DNA of 64,000 nt from Aquipseudomonas alcaligenes_A (GCA_048595745.1 CP184361.1), one strand, 5' to 3'. Positions 25,078 through 34,786 are shown, numbered from the stretch's first letter. Made by a program: numbers and translations. Notes: generated by a model not told the origin, from the letters alone.

Positions 25078-25881
25078 ATGTCCAGTCTGCCCCTGTACTT
25101 CCCGCAGAACTTCTCCCTCGACCGCGCACTGCGCTGTGCCCAGCTGGTCGAGCAGGCCTATGCCCAGTATCAGCAATGGCAGGCGCAGGGCCGGCCGCGG
25201 CGCCCGCAGGACTTCCACTGGAGCGCGCCGCAGCTTGACGGCTGGCGCTTCTCCGCGCCGATCTGGAGCATCCTCAGCGACCTGCGCTTCATCAACGAGT
25301 CCGAGCCCTTCGGTTTCGCCGCCGCCAACGATCAGGGCGAAACCTACCTGGTGCTGCGCGGTACCGAGTCGGCTCAGGACTGGCTCGACGATCTGGACCT
25401 GCAACAGGCCAAGTGGCCCTGGCAGGACGGCGTTGCGGGGGGCGTGCACGCCGGCTTTCTCAAGCTCTACACCTCGCTGCGCGACCTCGCCCTGGCGGCA
25501 CTGGACAGCCTGCAGCCGAGCGGGCCGCTGTGGGTCTGCGGGCACAGCCTGGGCAGTGCGCTGACCAGCCTGGCCGTGCTCGACCTGCATGAACGCTGGC
25601 CGGACCAGGCGCTGCAGCACTACAACTTTGCCAGCCCGCGTCTGGCGGCGCCGGACTTCGCTGCAGCCTATAACGGCCTGGGGGTGCCGACCTTCCGCGT
25701 GGTCAATGACAGCGATCTGGTGCCGCAGATTCCGGCCGCAGTCAGTGGCGAGTTGCTGTACCAGCACCTCGGTCAGGCCGTGACCTTTACCGCCAGCTAC
25801 GCCGGCGTAGCCGCCAACCACAGCATGACCGACTGCTACCTCTACGCCCTGCAGCACCCGCAGGCGCCGATGCGTGGCTGA
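25078..25881 (+). CDS. class 3 lipase-family protein
   Basis: A 267-residue alpha/beta hydrolase of the Lipase_3 (fungal lipase-like) family. The nucleophile S157 lies in VCGHSLGSAL, the acid is probably in VVNDSDLVPQIP, and the His is in VAANHSMTDCY. No signal peptide is seen, so it is probably cytoplasmic or leaves by another route. The start follows AAGGAGG. Substrate unknown. Confidence 0.88.
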   Translation: MSSLPLYFPQNFSLDRALRCAQLVEQAYAQYQQWQAQGRPRRPQDFHWSAPQLDGWRFSAPIWSILSDLRFINESEPFGFAAANDQGETYLVLRGTESAQDWLDDLDLQQAKWPWQDGVAGGVHAGFLKLYTSLRDLALAALDSLQPSGPLWVCGHSLGSALTSLAVLDLHERWPDQALQHYNFASPRLAAPDFAAAYNGLGVPTFRVVNDSDLVPQIPAAVSGELLYQHLGQAVTFTASYAGVAANHSMTDCYLYALQHPQAPMRG

Positions 25882-26571
25882 CTAGTCGCCGCCCCCGCCG
25901 CCACACCCGCCGCCGCAGCCACCTCCGCCATCAGCGCCGCCGCTGTCGCCGCCGCCGGCGGAACCGGAGTCGCCGCCGCAGCCCCCGGCGGAGCTGCAGC
26001 CGAAGTGGCTGACGCAGAAACCGTTGTCGCTGCCGATGCTGCCAGGCTTGGCATCGCACTGGCGGCTGTAGCGGAAGCCATCGTCGATGGCCAGGTCGGC
26101 GTCCAGGGTAAACAGCCAGGGCAGGCGCTCGGTACGCTGCGGCGACAGGCCGAGGCGCTGGCAGGCCAGCTGCCAGGCGCGCTGGATACCCTCGCTGGGT
26201 GCCTGCGGATTGGGCATGGCGTCATTCGGCGTGTGGTGCAGGAAGTGGCCGAGGGCGGATGTGCAGAATGCCTGATACTGACGGGTGTAGAGAATGAACT
26301 CGTGCCAGGCCACATCGACCGCGCGCGACGGCATGGCAACCATCGCGCCCCTGGCCAGGCGGCACAGCTGGAAGTACTCGCGCAGCCCCAGCAGCACCCA
26401 CTGGATCTGTTCGCCCGTGAGGTGTGGGTAACGCTCCAGCAGCTTCTCGCGCAGCCGTTCGGGGAACCAGTAGCCGTCGATGAAACGGGCGCGCTTGCGC
26501 TGCAGTGCCGCCCGCCGCTGGTAGACAACGCCGCCCAGCAGCGCCGTGCTCAGTAGGGTGGTGAGGATCAT
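25882..26571 (-). CDS. glycine-rich domain protein (GRDP-like)
   Basis: A 229-residue protein with an N-terminal hydrophobic stretch (MILTTLLSTALLGGVVY). A conserved helical region (AVDVAWHEFILYTRQYQAF, then HFLHHTPND) resembles the glycine-rich-domain-containing (GRDP/DUF1399-like) family. The last ~40 residues are almost only Gly, Ser, Asp and Cys (GGGGCGGGCGGGGGD). Function unknown. It lies 18 bases downstream of cyaA on the same strand. Confidence 0.75.
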   Translation of the reverse strand: MILTTLLSTALLGGVVYQRRAALQRKRARFIDGYWFPERLREKLLERYPHLTGEQIQWVLLGLREYFQLCRLARGAMVAMPSRAVDVAWHEFILYTRQYQAFCTSALGHFLHHTPNDAMPNPQAPSEGIQRAWQLACQRLGLSPQRTERLPWLFTLDADLAIDDGFRYSRQCDAKPGSIGSDNGFCVSHFGCSSAGGCGGDSGSAGGGDSGGADGGGGCGGGCGGGGGD

Positions 26572-26589
26572 CGGGCAGTCCTTTGCCGT

Positions 26590-29451
26590 TCAGGCGTTTT
26601 GCAGGGCGCTGTTGAGCGCGCCTTCGAGCTGGGCCTTATAGCGCAGATAGTGGATGGTCTGCGCCTGGCCGTCGCCGAGAATGCGCGACAGATCAAGGTC
26701 AGTGATGTAGCAGGGATAGCGCTCGGCGCCACGACGCTGGTTGAGGATGTGCCGCGCCACCGCGGCGAATAGCTCGGCGCCGTACTCCAGTTCGGAGAAT
26801 TCGCGGTGGTTGCAGTACAGGGTGACATGCACCCGGCCACTGTCGGCCGGCTCGATGATCGCCTGTACGTCATAGAAGGAGTGGGCGACCTGTGCCTGTG
26901 GCGGTGCGCGGCGCTCCAGGTGCCTGGCGCGCTGCGGTGGTGCCGGCAGCACTTCGTAGTAGAGGATGTCCAGGGCGGCCGGCGGCAACGGGCTGTCCAG
27001 TGGCAGCAGGGCGTTGCGGCGGTACAGCACCGATTGCAGGAAGCGCTGCAGCGGCGTCAGCAGGCTCTGCTCGTCGCGATACGGCAGGCGCTGGCGCCAC
27101 AGTGCGTTGTGCTCGTCGAGCACCGTCAGCTCGGCCTGGGCGCCATCAATGCGGTAGAACACCTGGATGCAGTCGGGGCGGCCCAGTGGCAGGATCAGGG
27201 CCAGGTCCTCGCCTTCCAGGGCGTAACGGTCGAGGTACAGCGGGCTGTAGGTGGGCTGTTCCTCGCCCAGGTGCTCAAGCAGGCTCGGCAGGTCATGCAG
27301 GGCGGCGTGGCTGACCTGGCCGGGCAACAGCTCCAGTACGTGGTAGTGCTGCTGGATCTGCAGCAGGTAGCGGCTGTTCGCGGCGCCGGCGAGGCTGGAC
27401 AGGGTGTCGCGGAACAGTTCCTCGACCCGCTGGGCGATGGCCTGGGCACGGTTGCGGCAGAAGCAGCGCACCTCCAGGCGTGGCCGGCGGCCGTCGGCCG
27501 GCAGCGCGTTGAGGTAGTCGCGCAGGCAGTCGAGCAGAGCGTTGGGGCCTTCGTAGCGGCTGACCATCAGCTCGTTCCAGCTGTTCAGGCTGACCTGGTC
27601 GAGGGTCAGCACCAGATTCTCGCGCACGCCGGAATAGCCCAGTGAGTCGGTGCGGCCCGTGGTCAGGTGGACGTTGAGCTGGCTGTGGGCCTTGAGCGGG
27701 TCGACGCCGACGTTGACCAGTAGCAGCGTCTCGGCCGGTTCGGCGGCATGCAACAGGGCCTCCTCGCTGACCGGCGGCAGGGGCAGCGGCGCCACCTGCT
27801 GCAGGCTGCCGAGCAGGCTGGACAGCTCGAACTCGCTGAGGTCGCTGCTGCCGGGGTGCAGCGACAGGCGGGTGCTGGCGTCGATCACGCCATTGCGGTG
27901 GCACCAGGCGAGCAGTTCGATGAGCTGACGTGTGCGCTTGAGCGGGGCGAAATCCGGCCACTCCTGGCCGTTCAGGCTGCCCTGGTAGAGCGCCCACTGG
28001 GTTTCGCCTTCCGCCTCCTGGCTGGGGCTCTGCACCAGGGTCAGGGTGTCCTCGGCCAGGTCCGGGGCGATGCCGGGGTTGATGAACTCGATCTTGCCGG
28101 CCTTGCGTTCGAAGGCGGCATACAGGCGCCGACCGAGGACGCCGAGGTCGCGACTGTTGAGCGGGATGGCGGTCTGTTCGCTGCGGGCAAACTGCGACAG
28201 GAAGCGGTAGCTGTACGTTAGTTCGTTGACCAGCGCACGCCGTTCGGCGCTGACCTGGCGTACCTTCCACTGGCTGCGGCTGTCGAGCATGGCCAGTTCG
28301 CGCTGGCTCCAGCGCCACTCGCCGGTCAGGCGCTCGAACAGCAGGCGCTGCCAGCTTTTGGCGCGCTGGCGTGGCGGCACGCTGAGGCGCTTGCCGATCT
28401 TCAGGTACAGGCAGCGGCGGATCAGCTCCAGGCGCTCCAACTCGCCGCGCGCGGTGAGGTATTCCTCCAGGCGGCGGTACACCACGATGTAGGGGTCGAG
28501 TTCGTCCAGCTCCAGGCGACCCTCGTATACGGCCTGCTTGAACCGCAGGCTCAGGCACTCCACATGGGGGTGCTCGCTGGCGTAGACCTCGGTGAGCAGC
28601 AGCTTGAGTACCGACTTGTAGGGTGACTCGATGCCCTTGAACAGTTGCCACATGCCGGCGCCGATGAATTCGCCCGGCGGGATGCGCGCCAGGTGACCGA
28701 GGTCCAGCACCTCTTCGGCGCGCACGAAGCGCTTGCTCAGCAGGGCATGGGTGTAGGCGCGGTAGTTGGCTTCCTCGTACACCGGCACCAGCCACCACAG
28801 GGGGGTGCGGCCGCCAAGCCAGATGGCGGTGCGGTAGAACTCGTCGAGCAGCAGGTAGTGCTGGGTGGTGCCGCAGTCGTCGGAGGTCAGTTGTGCTTCG
28901 CGGTCGCCCAGGGTGTAGCGCGCCGGGTCGATAAGGAAGCAGTGTGCCTCGGCACCCTGAGTGGCGGCCCAGGCCTCCAGCAGATCGCATTTCTTGCGCA
29001 GTTCGGCCAGGGCGCGGGCGTCGAGTGCCGGGTCATGGCATACCCACAGGTCCATGTCGCTCTGCTCGGCCTGTGCCACGGTGCCCAGGCTGCCCATCAG
29101 GAACAGGCCCTGGATCGGCGTTGGTGGCTTGCTGCCGGGCGTGCCCCGGCGTGCCTTGTAGGCGAACGAACGGGTCAGGCGCTGGGCTTCGGCAAGGAGT
29201 TCGTCGTCCGGCTCGAAGCCTGATAGTCCGGCGGGGGTGCTGGCCGAGACATAGCCGGGCAGCAGCGGGTGGTTGACGTGGAACAGCAGGGGCAACAGCT
29301 TGAGCACCAGTTGCTGGCGCGTCGACAACGCCTGCATGGCGCGCCCCAGGCGCCCATCGTTGACCTTGAGAAAGCGCGCGCGCAGCTGCCCCAGGACCTT
29401 GCGGTCGATGCCTTCATTGATATCCGGGCGGATTTCCAGGGTGCGCGTCAT
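26590..29451 (-). CDS. cyaA: class I adenylate cyclase
   Basis: A 953-residue class I (enterobacterial-type) adenylate cyclase that makes cAMP from ATP. The N-terminal catalytic domain contains the nucleotidyltransferase signature LMGSLGTVAQAEQSDMDLWV near residue 120 (GS...DxD). The C-terminal half is regulatory. Length is as in P. aeruginosa CyaA, where its cAMP feeds Vfr. Confidence 0.95.
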   Translation of the reverse strand: MTRTLEIRPDINEGIDRKVLGQLRARFLKVNDGRLGRAMQALSTRQQLVLKLLPLLFHVNHPLLPGYVSASTPAGLSGFEPDDELLAEAQRLTRSFAYKARRGTPGSKPPTPIQGLFLMGSLGTVAQAEQSDMDLWVCHDPALDARALAELRKKCDLLEAWAATQGAEAHCFLIDPARYTLGDREAQLTSDDCGTTQHYLLLDEFYRTAIWLGGRTPLWWLVPVYEEANYRAYTHALLSKRFVRAEEVLDLGHLARIPPGEFIGAGMWQLFKGIESPYKSVLKLLLTEVYASEHPHVECLSLRFKQAVYEGRLELDELDPYIVVYRRLEEYLTARGELERLELIRRCLYLKIGKRLSVPPRQRAKSWQRLLFERLTGEWRWSQRELAMLDSRSQWKVRQVSAERRALVNELTYSYRFLSQFARSEQTAIPLNSRDLGVLGRRLYAAFERKAGKIEFINPGIAPDLAEDTLTLVQSPSQEAEGETQWALYQGSLNGQEWPDFAPLKRTRQLIELLAWCHRNGVIDASTRLSLHPGSSDLSEFELSSLLGSLQQVAPLPLPPVSEEALLHAAEPAETLLLVNVGVDPLKAHSQLNVHLTTGRTDSLGYSGVRENLVLTLDQVSLNSWNELMVSRYEGPNALLDCLRDYLNALPADGRRPRLEVRCFCRNRAQAIAQRVEELFRDTLSSLAGAANSRYLLQIQQHYHVLELLPGQVSHAALHDLPSLLEHLGEEQPTYSPLYLDRYALEGEDLALILPLGRPDCIQVFYRIDGAQAELTVLDEHNALWRQRLPYRDEQSLLTPLQRFLQSVLYRRNALLPLDSPLPPAALDILYYEVLPAPPQRARHLERRAPPQAQVAHSFYDVQAIIEPADSGRVHVTLYCNHREFSELEYGAELFAAVARHILNQRRGAERYPCYITDLDLSRILGDGQAQTIHYLRYKAQLEGALNSALQNA

Positions 29452-29584
29452 GTACGGCTCGGAGCGGTGGTGGCAGCAAGACTACCAGTGCCGTGGGGCA
29501 TCTGGCAGTCATCTCTGCCCAGTGTATCGGCGGCACCCGCTCGCCGCTGCAGGGGAAAATCCGGGGTCGCTCCACCCCGTTCGG

Positions 29585-29833
29585 TCAGGCGCGTGCGGGC
29601 TCGGTGCGCAGAATGGTCAGTAGCGCCTGGGCATGCTCGGCGGCATCCAGCCCCAGGCTGGTCAGGTAGCCGCCGTCGGCCTGGGTCACCAGCCCCTTCT
29701 GGTGCAGACGGGTGATGGCCAGCTGGGCGCGATTGGAGGCGTTGTTGTGCACTTTGAGGCCTTCCTGGTGGTTGTCCAGGTTGTACAGGGCGAGGATTTC
29801 CAGTTCGGCAATCAGTTCGGGGGTGTAGGCCAT
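29585..29833 (-). CDS. TIGR02647 family protein
   Basis: An 82-residue conserved Pseudomonas-type protein (MAYTPELIAELEILALYNLD) with a winged-helix-like pattern (AQLAITRLHQKGLVTQADGG). It may be a small DNA-binding or regulatory protein. The ATG at 29833 was chosen; longer upstream frames run antisense to the next gene. Confidence 0.85.
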   Translation of the reverse strand: MAYTPELIAELEILALYNLDNHQEGLKVHNNASNRAQLAITRLHQKGLVTQADGGYLTSLGLDAAEHAQALLTILRTEPARA

Positions 29834-29885
29834 GGTCGTTGCGCTCTTGTTGTTGTGGGAGTTGCCTGAGTGTAGAAGCGTCGCT

Positions 29886-30650
29886 TCAGGGCGTCGCATC
29901 CGGCGTCTGCCAGCGCTCGGTGATCTGTTGGTAGAGGCCGTCGCGATGCAGCGTGCGCATGCCGCTGTCGAAGCGGTTGAGTAGCAGCTCGGCCTGCGGA
30001 TGGTGGCGCGAGAACGAGACAAACAGCTGTGGGCGATGCAGCGTGGCGACTGGCACGAACCGATCGGCCAGTTCCGGGTTCTCGGCAAACAGAGCCGTGG
30101 CGATACCGCGGTAGGCGGCGGTATAGGCTACCCGCTGGTGCGCCAGCATGCGGAATCCATTGAGGTCGCGGCGCACTTCCACGCGTTCCACGCCGGTCAG
30201 GCTGTCGAAGGGTGTGCCGTACTCGTAGCCGATGGTCACCGCCACCTTCTGCCCGGTGAGCTGCTGCAGGTTGGTGATCGGGTGGGCATCGTCGCGGCGG
30301 GCCCAGAGCAGGATGTCATCGCTGAACAACGGTTCCTGCGGCAGGCGGAATGCGCTGGCGATGTCGGCATCCGGCGAGGTGTTGAAACAGGCTGCCAGCT
30401 GGCCCGTTCGGGTCAGCTCCATGCAGCGCGAGTAGGGGTAGGGCACCAGTTCGACGCGGGTATTGCTGGCGGCGAAGGCGGCGCGCACCAGATCGGCGGA
30501 CATCCCCTGCACCTTGCCATCGCGCAGCGCGGTAAAGGGGTACCAGTCGTCCTCGGCGCCGATGCGATAGACCTCGTCGGCCGTGGCCGCCGGAGCGCAC
30601 AGCAGGGGTAGGAGTATTGCGAGGCAGAGCCGGAGACAGCGCGCGGCCAT
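29886..30650 (-). CDS. periplasmic substrate-binding protein (SBP_bac_3-like)
   Basis: About 254 residues, with a signal peptide (MAARCLRLCLAILLPLLCAP, cleavage near ATADE). The type 3 solute-binding fold follows: YRIGAEDDWYPFTALRDGKV, MSADLVRAAF, ITNLQQLTGQKVAV. It stands alone, with no ABC permease or ATPase nearby. Orphan proteins of this kind are common in Pseudomonas and their ligands are usually unknown. The start at 30650 has AAAGG upstream, better than 30677. Confidence 0.85.
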   Translation of the reverse strand: MAARCLRLCLAILLPLLCAPAATADEVYRIGAEDDWYPFTALRDGKVQGMSADLVRAAFAASNTRVELVPYPYSRCMELTRTGQLAACFNTSPDADIASAFRLPQEPLFSDDILLWARRDDAHPITNLQQLTGQKVAVTIGYEYGTPFDSLTGVERVEVRRDLNGFRMLAHQRVAYTAAYRGIATALFAENPELADRFVPVATLHRPQLFVSFSRHHPQAELLLNRFDSGMRTLHRDGLYQQITERWQTPDATP

Positions 30651-30730
30651 GAAGTGACCTTTCCGCAACGGGGCCATTGCACCTTAGCAACACCTGGTCG
30701 TGGCGGAAATAGACCTTGGTCAAGGTCGGC

Positions 30731-31006
30731 TCATTCTTCCCCGGGCAGCTCCGGCAGGGCGCGCAGGGCCTGCTCATACCAGGCGCCGTCGAAGGGCCGG
30801 TCATCGCGCAGCATGGCATCGATCTCGTGGGCCAGGACCAGGGCCATCAGTTCGAGGATTTCCTCGCGTTCGTAGCCGACCAGGGTCAGCTTGTTGTACA
30901 CGGCCTTGGCTGCCGGCGGGTTGTCCGCTTCCAGCTGGTTCTCGATGGCCTGGATCAGGGTTTCTTCGGCGAAGGCTTCATCGTCGTCGTGGTCATGTTC
31001 GCTCAT
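30731..31006 (-). CDS. conserved hypothetical protein (acidic N-terminus)
   Basis: A 91-residue protein with a His/Asp/Glu-rich start (MSEHDHDDDEAFAEE) and a helical body (AAKAVYNKLTLVGYEREEIL). A good ribosome site (CGAGGAAAAG) precedes the ATG at 31006. It looks like the small DUF1841-type pseudomonad hypotheticals, though I cannot name the family with confidence. Confidence 0.75.
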   Translation of the reverse strand: MSEHDHDDDEAFAEETLIQAIENQLEADNPPAAKAVYNKLTLVGYEREEILELMALVLAHEIDAMLRDDRPFDGAWYEQALRALPELPGEE

Positions 31007-31123
31007 GGCTTTTCCTCGGAGGCGGCGCTGTAGTCTGCCACAGCCATCATTCAGCCGGCTGATGGAGCTTTTCGCGCGCATCCGGCGGGCTATAACTGGT
31101 TTTTCCCAGATCGGTAAGCCGCC

Positions 31124-31783
31124 ATGCTCAGACTCCACGGATTCGCCGTCAGCAACTACTACAACATGGTCCACCTGGCCCTGCTGGAAAAGGGCCTGGC
31201 GTTCGACACCGTCAGCGTCTACGGCAGCCAGGACGAGGCCTTCCTGGCCATCAGTCCGCGCGGCAAGGTGCCGGTGCTGCAGACCGAACAGGGCTACATC
31301 AGCGAGACCGGGGCCATCCTCGACTACCTGGAAGACCTCGGTCGGGGCCGCCCGCTGTTGCCGGCCGAGCCGTTCGCGCGGGCCCAGGTGCGCGCGCTGA
31401 TGCGCGAGATCGAGCTGTATATCGAGCTGCCGGCGCGCAGCTGCTATGCCGAGGCGTTCTTCCGCACCCCGGTGGAGGCGGCGATCAAGGACAAGGCACG
31501 CAGCGAACTGCAGGCCGGTATCGCCGCGCTCAAGCGCCACGGACGCTTCGCGCCCTATGTCGCCGGTGAGCAATTCAGCCTGGCCGACCTGTACTTCCTC
31601 TACAGCATCGACCTGGCCGAGGCGGTGGCACACAAGGTCCTCGGATTCGACCTGCTGGAGGGTTTCCCCGCCGCCCGCGAACTGTTCCAGCGCCTGCAGC
31701 AGAACCCGCATGTACAGCTGATCGCGGCACAGAAGGAGGCCGGCATGGCCGCCTTCATGGCGCATCTGCGCAGCAGGGCCTGA
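31124..31783 (+). CDS. glutathione S-transferase family protein
   Basis: A 219-residue two-domain GST: a thioredoxin-like N-terminal domain (MLRLHGFAVSNYYNMVHLAL) with GSH-binding VPVLQTEQGYISETGAILDY, then an all-helical C-terminal domain with FSLADLYFLYSID. Substrate unknown. Stand-alone gene. Confidence 0.9.
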   Translation: MLRLHGFAVSNYYNMVHLALLEKGLAFDTVSVYGSQDEAFLAISPRGKVPVLQTEQGYISETGAILDYLEDLGRGRPLLPAEPFARAQVRALMREIELYIELPARSCYAEAFFRTPVEAAIKDKARSELQAGIAALKRHGRFAPYVAGEQFSLADLYFLYSIDLAEAVAHKVLGFDLLEGFPAARELFQRLQQNPHVQLIAAQKEAGMAAFMAHLRSRA

Positions 31784-31786
31784 GGC

Positions 31787-32539
31787 TCAGGGGCAGGGCT
31801 TGCCGGTGCCCTTGAGGTCGAGCTTGAAGAACTGCAGGCGGAAGCCCGAGGTCTTGGCGCGGCTGCACAGCTTGGCGTTGTAGGCGCGGTAGTCGGCGAT
31901 GAAGATCGGCTTGCCCTGGCGGCGCATGGGCACGTAGCCGCCGCATTCCTCGTACTGGTAGCAGCTCTCGTTAACCGCGAAGTCGAAGTACGCCGCCAGC
32001 TGTGGCAGCAGTTCGACGGCGTTCTTCAGGCCGACGCTGAGGTTGCGCTTGTGTGCTTCGCTGGCCAGCCAGCGGTTGAAGTCGATCTGCTGGGCGCGGG
32101 TCAGCTTGAGGCCATTGTCGTTGCTGTAACCGTCCACGTTGTCCGGGTCGACGCCGTCGCAGCCCTTGCTGCGGGCCAGGTCCAGGCGTTTGGCCAGCAG
32201 CGTGCGGACATCGCTGCGGCGATAGTCCAGCCAGCGCTCGCCGGGCCACTCCGGCAGCGGTTTGCCGATGGCGGCCTTGGGATAGAGCTTGGCATCGCTG
32301 CGCCAGTCTTCCCAGGTGCCGGCGCTGAAATAGCAGATGACGATGCGGCCCTGGCCCTTGAGGTTGGTGATGGTCTGCTTGGGCGTGTCGTACAGGTCGA
32401 TGTCGTAGACCTGCCGGTTGGGCGTCTGCAGTGGGTCGTTGAGTTGCAGGTGCCAGCTGGCATTGGCCGGGATGGCCAGGGGAGAGGCCTTGGCGAGCGT
32501 GGCCAGGAAAAGGGGCAGCAGTGCCAGGAGTGAGCGCAT
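31787..32539 (-). CDS. endo alpha-1,4 polygalactosaminidase-like protein (GH114)
   Basis: A 250-residue protein with a signal peptide (MRSLLALLPLFLATLAKAS) and the GH114/DUF297 barrel: YDIDLYDTP, VICYFSAGTWEDWR, KGCDGVDPDNVDGY with catalytic-type acids, and NAVELLPQLA. It is probably secreted and cleaves an aminosugar polysaccharide. It starts at 32539; the longer frame lacks a signal-like start. Confidence 0.88.
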   Translation of the reverse strand: MRSLLALLPLFLATLAKASPLAIPANASWHLQLNDPLQTPNRQVYDIDLYDTPKQTITNLKGQGRIVICYFSAGTWEDWRSDAKLYPKAAIGKPLPEWPGERWLDYRRSDVRTLLAKRLDLARSKGCDGVDPDNVDGYSNDNGLKLTRAQQIDFNRWLASEAHKRNLSVGLKNAVELLPQLAAYFDFAVNESCYQYEECGGYVPMRRQGKPIFIADYRAYNAKLCSRAKTSGFRLQFFKLDLKGTGKPCP

Positions 32540-32622
32540 GGAGGCGGCCTTGGTGGGGCGGGACGTTTGGGCACGATAGATGAGCCGCTGGGACGCCCCA
32601 AGCGCAGGGCGCCGGACGGTAC

Positions 32623-33102
32623 TCAGCTGGCGGCGAAGTCGAGCAGCGCCTGACCGGTCAGACGGTAGGAAATCCAGTCGTCCTTGGGGCGTGCGCCGAA
32701 GGATTCGTAGAACTCCATGGCCGGTGTGTTCCAGTCCAGCACGGCCCACTCCATGCGCCCGCAGCCCCTGGCCACAGCCAGTTTCGCCAGGTGCTGCAGC
32801 AGCGCCTTGCCGGCGCCGAGCTTGCGGTATTCCGGCGCGACGTACAGGTCTTCCAGGTAGATGCCGTGCTTGCCGAGCCAGGTCGAGTAGCTGAAGAAGT
32901 ACACGGCAAAGCCGATCGCTACGCCATCCTGCTCGCAGATCAGCGCATGGGTGGTCGAGCCCTCGCCAAACAGGCTGTCGCGAATGCCGGCGACGTCGGT
33001 CTGCACCTCATGCTCGGCCTTCTCGTAGATGGCCAGGTCGGTGATGAAGCGCAGGATCAGTTCGGCATCATCGGCCGTGGCGGTGCGGATATGCAGGCTC
33101 AT
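32623..33102 (-). CDS. GNAT-family N-acetyltransferase
   Basis: A 159-residue acetyltransferase resembling the diamine (spermidine/spermine-type) N-acetyltransferase branch. The acetyl-CoA motif A is LYVAPEYRKLGAGKALLQHL, and motif B is WAVLDWNTPAMEFYESFGA. Substrate not certain. The start MSLHIRTATADDAE at 33102 follows weak AGAGTATTCGC. Confidence 0.88.
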   Translation of the reverse strand: MSLHIRTATADDAELILRFITDLAIYEKAEHEVQTDVAGIRDSLFGEGSTTHALICEQDGVAIGFAVYFFSYSTWLGKHGIYLEDLYVAPEYRKLGAGKALLQHLAKLAVARGCGRMEWAVLDWNTPAMEFYESFGARPKDDWISYRLTGQALLDFAAS

Positions 33103-33121
33103 GCGAATACTCTCGAAGTGG

Positions 33122-33364
33122 TTAGCCGTAGAGGAGAACCAGTGCAGCCAGTGGCAGGGCAACCAGGCAGAGGACGCCGAAGGAGGCGATCCAGTTGCCG
33201 CGTGGGCTGTCTGGATCGATCTGGCGCAGTGGCAGGCGCGGATAGCGGCCCAGCGTCAGCAGGCGCAACAGCAGCCAGCCGGCGCTGTAGAAGAAGTAGC
33301 CGAAGATCAGCCCCAGAATGGCCTCGCCGAGGAACAGCAGGCCACGTAGCAACAGTTCAAGCAT
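33122..33364 (-). CDS. small membrane hypothetical protein
   Basis: An 80-residue protein with two hydrophobic segments (LLFLGEAILGLIFGYFFYSA and ASFGVLCLVALPLAALVLLY) around a basic cytoplasmic-type loop (LRLLTLGRYPRLPLRQ). GGAAAAGGACTTCCC precedes the ATG. It lies 27 bases downstream of argH on the same strand. Confidence 0.75.
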   Translation of the reverse strand: MLELLLRGLLFLGEAILGLIFGYFFYSAGWLLLRLLTLGRYPRLPLRQIDPDSPRGNWIASFGVLCLVALPLAALVLLYG

Positions 33365-33391
33365 GGGAAGTCCTTTTCCCTTGGCGGGCGA

Positions 33392-34786
33392 TCAGCGCGT
33401 CGCCAGCAGTTCCCGGCCGCGCGCCACGGCGGCACGTACCTGGTTCGGCGCGGTGCCGCCGATGTGGTCACGGGCGTTGACCGAGCCTTCCAGGGTCAGC
33501 ACGGCGAACACGTCGTCGCCGATCTGCTCGCTGAACTGGCGCAGCTCATCGAGGCTCATTTCGGCCAGGTCCTTGCCGGTTTGCACGCCGTACTTCACCG
33601 CGTGGCCGACGATCTCGTGGCAGTCGCGGAAGGGCAGGCCCTTGCGCACCAGGTAGTCGGCGAGGTCCGTGGCGGTGGAGAAGCCACGGCGCGCGGCTTC
33701 GCGCATGATGTCCTTCTTCGGCTTGATCGCCGGAACCATGTCGGCGAAGGCGCGCAGGCTGTCGCGCAGGGTGTCGGCGGCGTCGAACAGCGGTTCCTTG
33801 TCTTCCTGGTTGTCCTTGTTGTAGGCCAGCGGCTGGCCCTTCATCAGGGTCAGCAGGCCGGTCAGGGCGCCGAACACGCGGCCGGATTTGCCACGCACCA
33901 GCTCCGGCACGTCCGGGTTCTTCTTCTGCGGCATGATCGAGGAGCCGGTGCAGAAGCGGTCGGGCAGGTCGATGAACTGGAACTGGGCGGAAGTCCACAG
34001 CACCAGCTCTTCGGAGAAGCGCGACAGGTGCATCATCGCCAGGGAGGCGGCCGCGCAGAATTCGATGGCGAAGTCGCGATCCGACACGCCGTCCAGCGAG
34101 TTGCCGCCAACGGCGTCGAAACCCAGCAGTTCAGCGGTGATCTCGCGGGCAATCGGGTAGGTGGTGCCGGCCAGCGCGGCCGAGCCCAGCGGCATGCGGT
34201 TGACCCGCTTGCGGCAGTCGACCAGGCGCTCGTAATCGCGCGACAGCATCTCGAACCAGGCCAGCAGGTGATGCCCGAAGGTCACCGGCTGGGCGGTCTG
34301 CAGGTGGGTGAAGCCGGGCATGATGGTGTCCGCTTCGGCTTCGGCCAGGCCGAGCAGGCCCTGCTGCAGGCGGGTGATTTCGGCGAGGATGAGGTCGATC
34401 TCGTCGCGCAGCCACAGGCGGATGTCGGTGGCCACCTGGTCGTTGCGCGAGCGGCCGGTGTGCAGCTTCTTGCCGGTGACGCCGATGCGGTCGGTCAGGC
34501 GCGCCTCGATGTTCATGTGCACGTCTTCCAGGTCGACGCGCCAGTCGAACTGGCCCGCTTCGATCTCGGCCTGGATCTGTTTCAGGCCGGCCTCGATGGC
34601 GTCGCGCTCGTCCGCGGTCAGCACGCCGACCCTGGCCAGCATGGTCGCGTGGGCGATCGAGCCCATGATGTCGTGGCGGTACAGGCGCTTGTCGAAGTCG
34701 ACCGAGGCGGTGAAGCGGGCGACGAAGGCGTCGACGGGCTCGCTGAAGCGGCCGCCCCAGGACTGGTTGGTTTTTTCGCTGCTCAT
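33392..34786 (-). CDS. argH: argininosuccinate lyase
   Basis: A 464-residue ArgH, the last step of arginine synthesis, splitting argininosuccinate to arginine and fumarate. The fumarase/aspartase superfamily signature GSSIMPQKKNPDVPE, the N-terminal WGGRFSEPVDAFVARFTAS and HTGRSRNDQVATD motifs are intact. It is divergent from algZ, as in P. aeruginosa. Confidence 0.97.
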   Translation of the reverse strand: MSSEKTNQSWGGRFSEPVDAFVARFTASVDFDKRLYRHDIMGSIAHATMLARVGVLTADERDAIEAGLKQIQAEIEAGQFDWRVDLEDVHMNIEARLTDRIGVTGKKLHTGRSRNDQVATDIRLWLRDEIDLILAEITRLQQGLLGLAEAEADTIMPGFTHLQTAQPVTFGHHLLAWFEMLSRDYERLVDCRKRVNRMPLGSAALAGTTYPIAREITAELLGFDAVGGNSLDGVSDRDFAIEFCAAASLAMMHLSRFSEELVLWTSAQFQFIDLPDRFCTGSSIMPQKKNPDVPELVRGKSGRVFGALTGLLTLMKGQPLAYNKDNQEDKEPLFDAADTLRDSLRAFADMVPAIKPKKDIMREAARRGFSTATDLADYLVRKGLPFRDCHEIVGHAVKYGVQTGKDLAEMSLDELRQFSEQIGDDVFAVLTLEGSVNARDHIGGTAPNQVRAAVARGRELLATR

